From Chersky-267 sp034666965 (GTDB lineage: Bacteria; Chloroflexota; Limnocylindria; Limnocylindrales; CSP1-4), in assembly GCA_034666965.1 (NCBI GenBank), contig JAXDKT010000149.1:1-17261 (forward strand): DNA of 17,261 nucleotides. The letters run 5' to 3'. A program made the position numbers and the translations under genes. The notes beneath the pieces are model-generated. The model did no database searches and was not told the origin of the DNA. It saw only the letters and a program-made list of their open reading frames with translations. Below are positions 15,937 through 17,261 of the stretch, one piece after another; position 1 is the first letter of the stretch, and each line of letters starts with the position of its first letter.

Positions 15937-16673
15937 CAGTCCGGGGCGACGACGTCGACGACCAGGACCGTCTCGCCGATCTCGATCCGATCGCCAACGC
16001 CCAGGGCGACCTCGACGACCCTCACCCCGTTGACCCTGACCCCGTTGGTCGAGTCCAGGTCGGTCAGGACGAGCATGCCGTGGCGCGCACGCAGTCGGGC
16101 GTGATGGCGCGAGACCCGGCTGTCGGGTAGAGCCAGGTCGTTGTCCGCGGTGCGGCCGATGGTCAGCTGGGTTCCGTCGATCCGGATCTCCCGCTCGCGG
16201 CCGTCCGGGTCGACCGCCCGCAGGATCGCCGCCGGGGCACGCATCTCGGGGACCTGGAAGACCATCGTCCGGTTGCCCTCGGCGTCGTCCCCGAGGGACG
16301 ACTCGGACGTCTCGAATCCGGCCGCAACCCGGACATCGCCGTCTCCGACGCTCCGATCGGCAACGAGCTCGACCCGTGGGCGGGCGGCCAGCAGGTAGCC
16401 CCGACCCCGGGCAAAGACGAGGGCCGCATCCGCAAGCTGGGCCGCGACCTCCTCGACCGCCTCGCCCAACGCCTCCAGATCGATCGGCGCGATGTGGACC
16501 GAGAAGCGGTCCGGGACCACGACCCGCTCGCCGGCCGGCTGCCGCTCACGCTCCATGGCCCGCTCGATCCGACGCTGGATCTGGATGGGCTGGAGGCGAG
16601 TCCCGAACAGGCGGGCCGAAGGACGTTCGAGAAGGCGCTCGAGCATGCGCTCGAGGCCGGACAGGGGTCGCAT
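15936..16673 (-). CDS. fhaA: FhaA-like protein: DUF3662 domain plus C-terminal FHA domain
   Basis: 245 residues, about half the length of mycobacterial FhaA because the linker is short. The N-terminal DUF3662/FhaA_N domain spans about 1-112 (LERMLERLLER at 7-17, LQPIQIQRRIERAME at 27-41). A variable acidic linker runs 118-145, and the FHA domain occupies about 150-242, with IGRTADNDL at 172-180 (Arg174), VSRHHARL at 187-194 (Ser188) and LDSTNGVRVNG at 206-216 (Asn210). The linker contains ETSESS (121-126) and NRTMVF (134-139), resembling the phosphorylatable segment of GarA/OdhI proteins. ATG 16671-16673 is chosen because the DUF3662 fold begins there; the frame is open up to 16892, but that upstream part is not family-like. 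No ribosome site is evident, and a -10-like TAGACT ten bases upstream suggests a near-leaderless mRNA. It heads the cell-wall operon. Confidence 0.93.
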   Translation of the reverse strand: MRPLSGLERMLERLLERPSARLFGTRLQPIQIQRRIERAMERERQPAGERVVVPDRFSVHIAPIDLEALGEAVEEVAAQLADAALVFARGRGYLLAARPRVELVADRSVGDGDVRVAAGFETSESSLGDDAEGNRTMVFQVPEMRAPAAILRAVDPDGREREIRIDGTQLTIGRTADNDLALPDSRVSRHHARLRARHGMLVLTDLDSTNGVRVNGVRVVEVALGVGDRIEIGETVLVVDVVAPD

Positions 16674-16683
16674 CGTCGGCCGG

Positions 16684-16689
16684 AGTCTA
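16684..16689 (-). promoter_or_regulatory. Possible -10 element (TAGACT) for the fhaA-led operon
   Basis: On the minus strand TAGACT lies 10 bases before the fhaA ATG. It matches the TAnnnT core of a -10 box, and the gene lacks a ribosome site, as expected for a leaderless or nearly leaderless transcript. No consensus -35 is visible about 17 bases upstream, so this is tentative. Confidence 0.35.
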
Positions 16690-16757
16690 GCAGGGGCATG
16701 CGCTCGCCCACCCGAGTGACCCTGACCTTCGGGAACGGCCGGACGGTACCAGCGGCT

Positions 16758-16778
16758 CAGGGTCGGGAAGAGGCCCTG
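16758..16778 (+). other. Dyad symmetry just upstream of the zinc-ribbon gene promoter
   Basis: CAGGGTC (16758-16764) pairs with GGCCCTG (16772-16778) with one G-U mismatch around a 7-base loop. It ends four bases before the TATACT hexamer at 16782, so it covers the -35 region and could be an operator for the divergent promoters. It is also compatible with chance. Confidence 0.3.
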
Positions 16779-16781
16779 GGC

Positions 16782-16787
16782 TATACT
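16782..16787 (+). promoter_or_regulatory. Likely -10 hexamer (TATACT) for the zinc-ribbon gene
   Basis: TATACT matches the bacterial -10 consensus at five of six positions and stands out in very GC-rich DNA. A start site near 16794 would give a leader of about 55 bases to the ATG at 16849. No clear -35 is present; the matching position falls in the dyad at 16758-16778. Confidence 0.45.
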
Positions 16788-16848
16788 TTTGGCCCTATCG
16801 GGAGCACGAACCCCCGATCGCCTGACTCGACCCCGCGACGAGGGCTGC

Positions 16849-17261
16849 ATGCCCGAAATCCTGACTGAATCCTTCTGCGAACGGTGCGGCACGCGCTACA
16901 CCTTCGAGGCGGCCCCGCCCAAGGGCAAGCGCCTGGGCAAGCTCAAGGTCTTCTCCAAGGGCTTTGTCAACTTCGTCTCCAATGACGCTACCTCGCTCGA
17001 CGAGGCCCTGGCCGACGCCCGCAGCGACGAAAAGCGGGAGCTGACCAGTCGCCAGCTGGATGCCTTCCACCAGACGTTCCAGTTCTGCCTGTCGTGCCGT
17101 CAGTACACCTGCGGCAAGTGCTGGAACGAGGGTGAGAGCCGCTGCCTGACCTGCGCTCCGCACCTCGGTCACGACATTCTCGATGCGCCGTTCCCGCACC
17201 TGGACCCGCTGGCCGGCGTCGGCCTCGCCGGGCCGCCCAACGGGAGGGTCGCCACGGACGA
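16849..17261 (+). CDS. Cysteine-rich zinc-ribbon protein of unknown function, N-terminal part
   Basis: The first 137 residues are visible and the frame is still open at the right edge. I do not recognise a named family. An N-terminal CERC (10-13) and a second cluster of CLSC (80-83), CGKC (88-91) and CLTC (99-102), plus His105 and His108, give eight cysteines in four CxxC pairs, consistent with two or more zinc ribbons. Between them are a basic stretch (PKGKRLGKLKVFSKGF, 24-39) and a charged helical segment (about 48-72). There is no signal peptide or membrane helix, so it is probably cytoplasmic, perhaps a nucleic-acid- or protein-binding adaptor. The Gly/Pro-rich sequence after 112 suggests a linker to a further domain outside the window. 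ATG 16849-16851 has GAGGG (16840-16844) just upstream. It is divergent from the fhaA operon. Confidence 0.85.
   Translation, partial: MPEILTESFCERCGTRYTFEAAPPKGKRLGKLKVFSKGFVNFVSNDATSLDEALADARSDEKRELTSRQLDAFHQTFQFCLSCRQYTCGKCWNEGESRCLTCAPHLGHDILDAPFPHLDPLAGVGLAGPPNGRVATD

Noticed and set aside
16674..16892. Upstream extension of the FhaA-like protein by 73 residues
   Set aside because: The added sequence is basic and unlike DUF3662, and it crosses the probable divergent promoter region; the domain begins at the Met encoded at 16673.

Overview
This is a GC-rich window (roughly 69-70% by eye) from a bacterium with compact operons, frequent GTG starts and short or overlapping gene junctions. 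The fhaA-fhaB-SEDS-PBP cluster is an arrangement best known from Actinobacteria. The accompanying moxR-DUF58-transglutaminase block, the lack of pstP/pknA/pknB beside it, the NfeD/slipin pair and a PGM-like phosphatase beside serA make me favour a Chloroflexota lineage (Limnocylindria-like). That assignment is an inference from gene content; no rRNA or tRNA is present to test it.

Layout. (1) 1-1667, minus strand: full-length NfeD membrane serine protease followed by the start of its slipin/SPFH partner, which runs off the left edge. (2) 1961-3613, plus strand: a lone membrane-anchored or exported protein with a CBM96/DNRLRE module, a Pro/Gly/Ser linker and an alginate-lyase-like helical domain. 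(3) 3851-7508, plus strand: a three-gene operon with a class V aminotransferase, SerA and a histidine-phosphatase (PGM-like) enzyme. Together these could supply all three steps of the phosphorylated serine pathway. (4) 7513-16673, minus strand: one long co-directional run, read from right to left as FhaA-like, FhaB-like, SEDS glycosyltransferase (RodA/FtsW), class B PBP, a 66-residue two-helix membrane protein, a 195-base gap with a hairpin, MoxR AAA+ ATPase, DUF58 protein and a TgpA-like membrane transglutaminase. (5) 16849-17261, plus strand: a divergently transcribed cysteine-rich zinc-ribbon protein that runs off the right edge.

How the genes fit together. The SEDS-PBP pair is the peptidoglycan polymerase/transpeptidase unit, and the two FHA proteins translated just before it are likely phospho-threonine readers that couple it to Ser/Thr kinase signalling encoded elsewhere. 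The MoxR-DUF58-transglutaminase triad is a widespread envelope-associated module with poorly defined substrates. Serine operon and envelope run converge at 7508/7513 with only four bases between stop codons.

I see no mobile element, CRISPR array, rRNA or tRNA. Most of the window is well-known gene families. The less ordinary parts are the small membrane protein after the PBP gene, the zinc-ribbon gene at the right edge, the CBM96-lyase protein, the putative phospho-switch segment in the FhaA-like protein and several intergenic repeats and hairpins.
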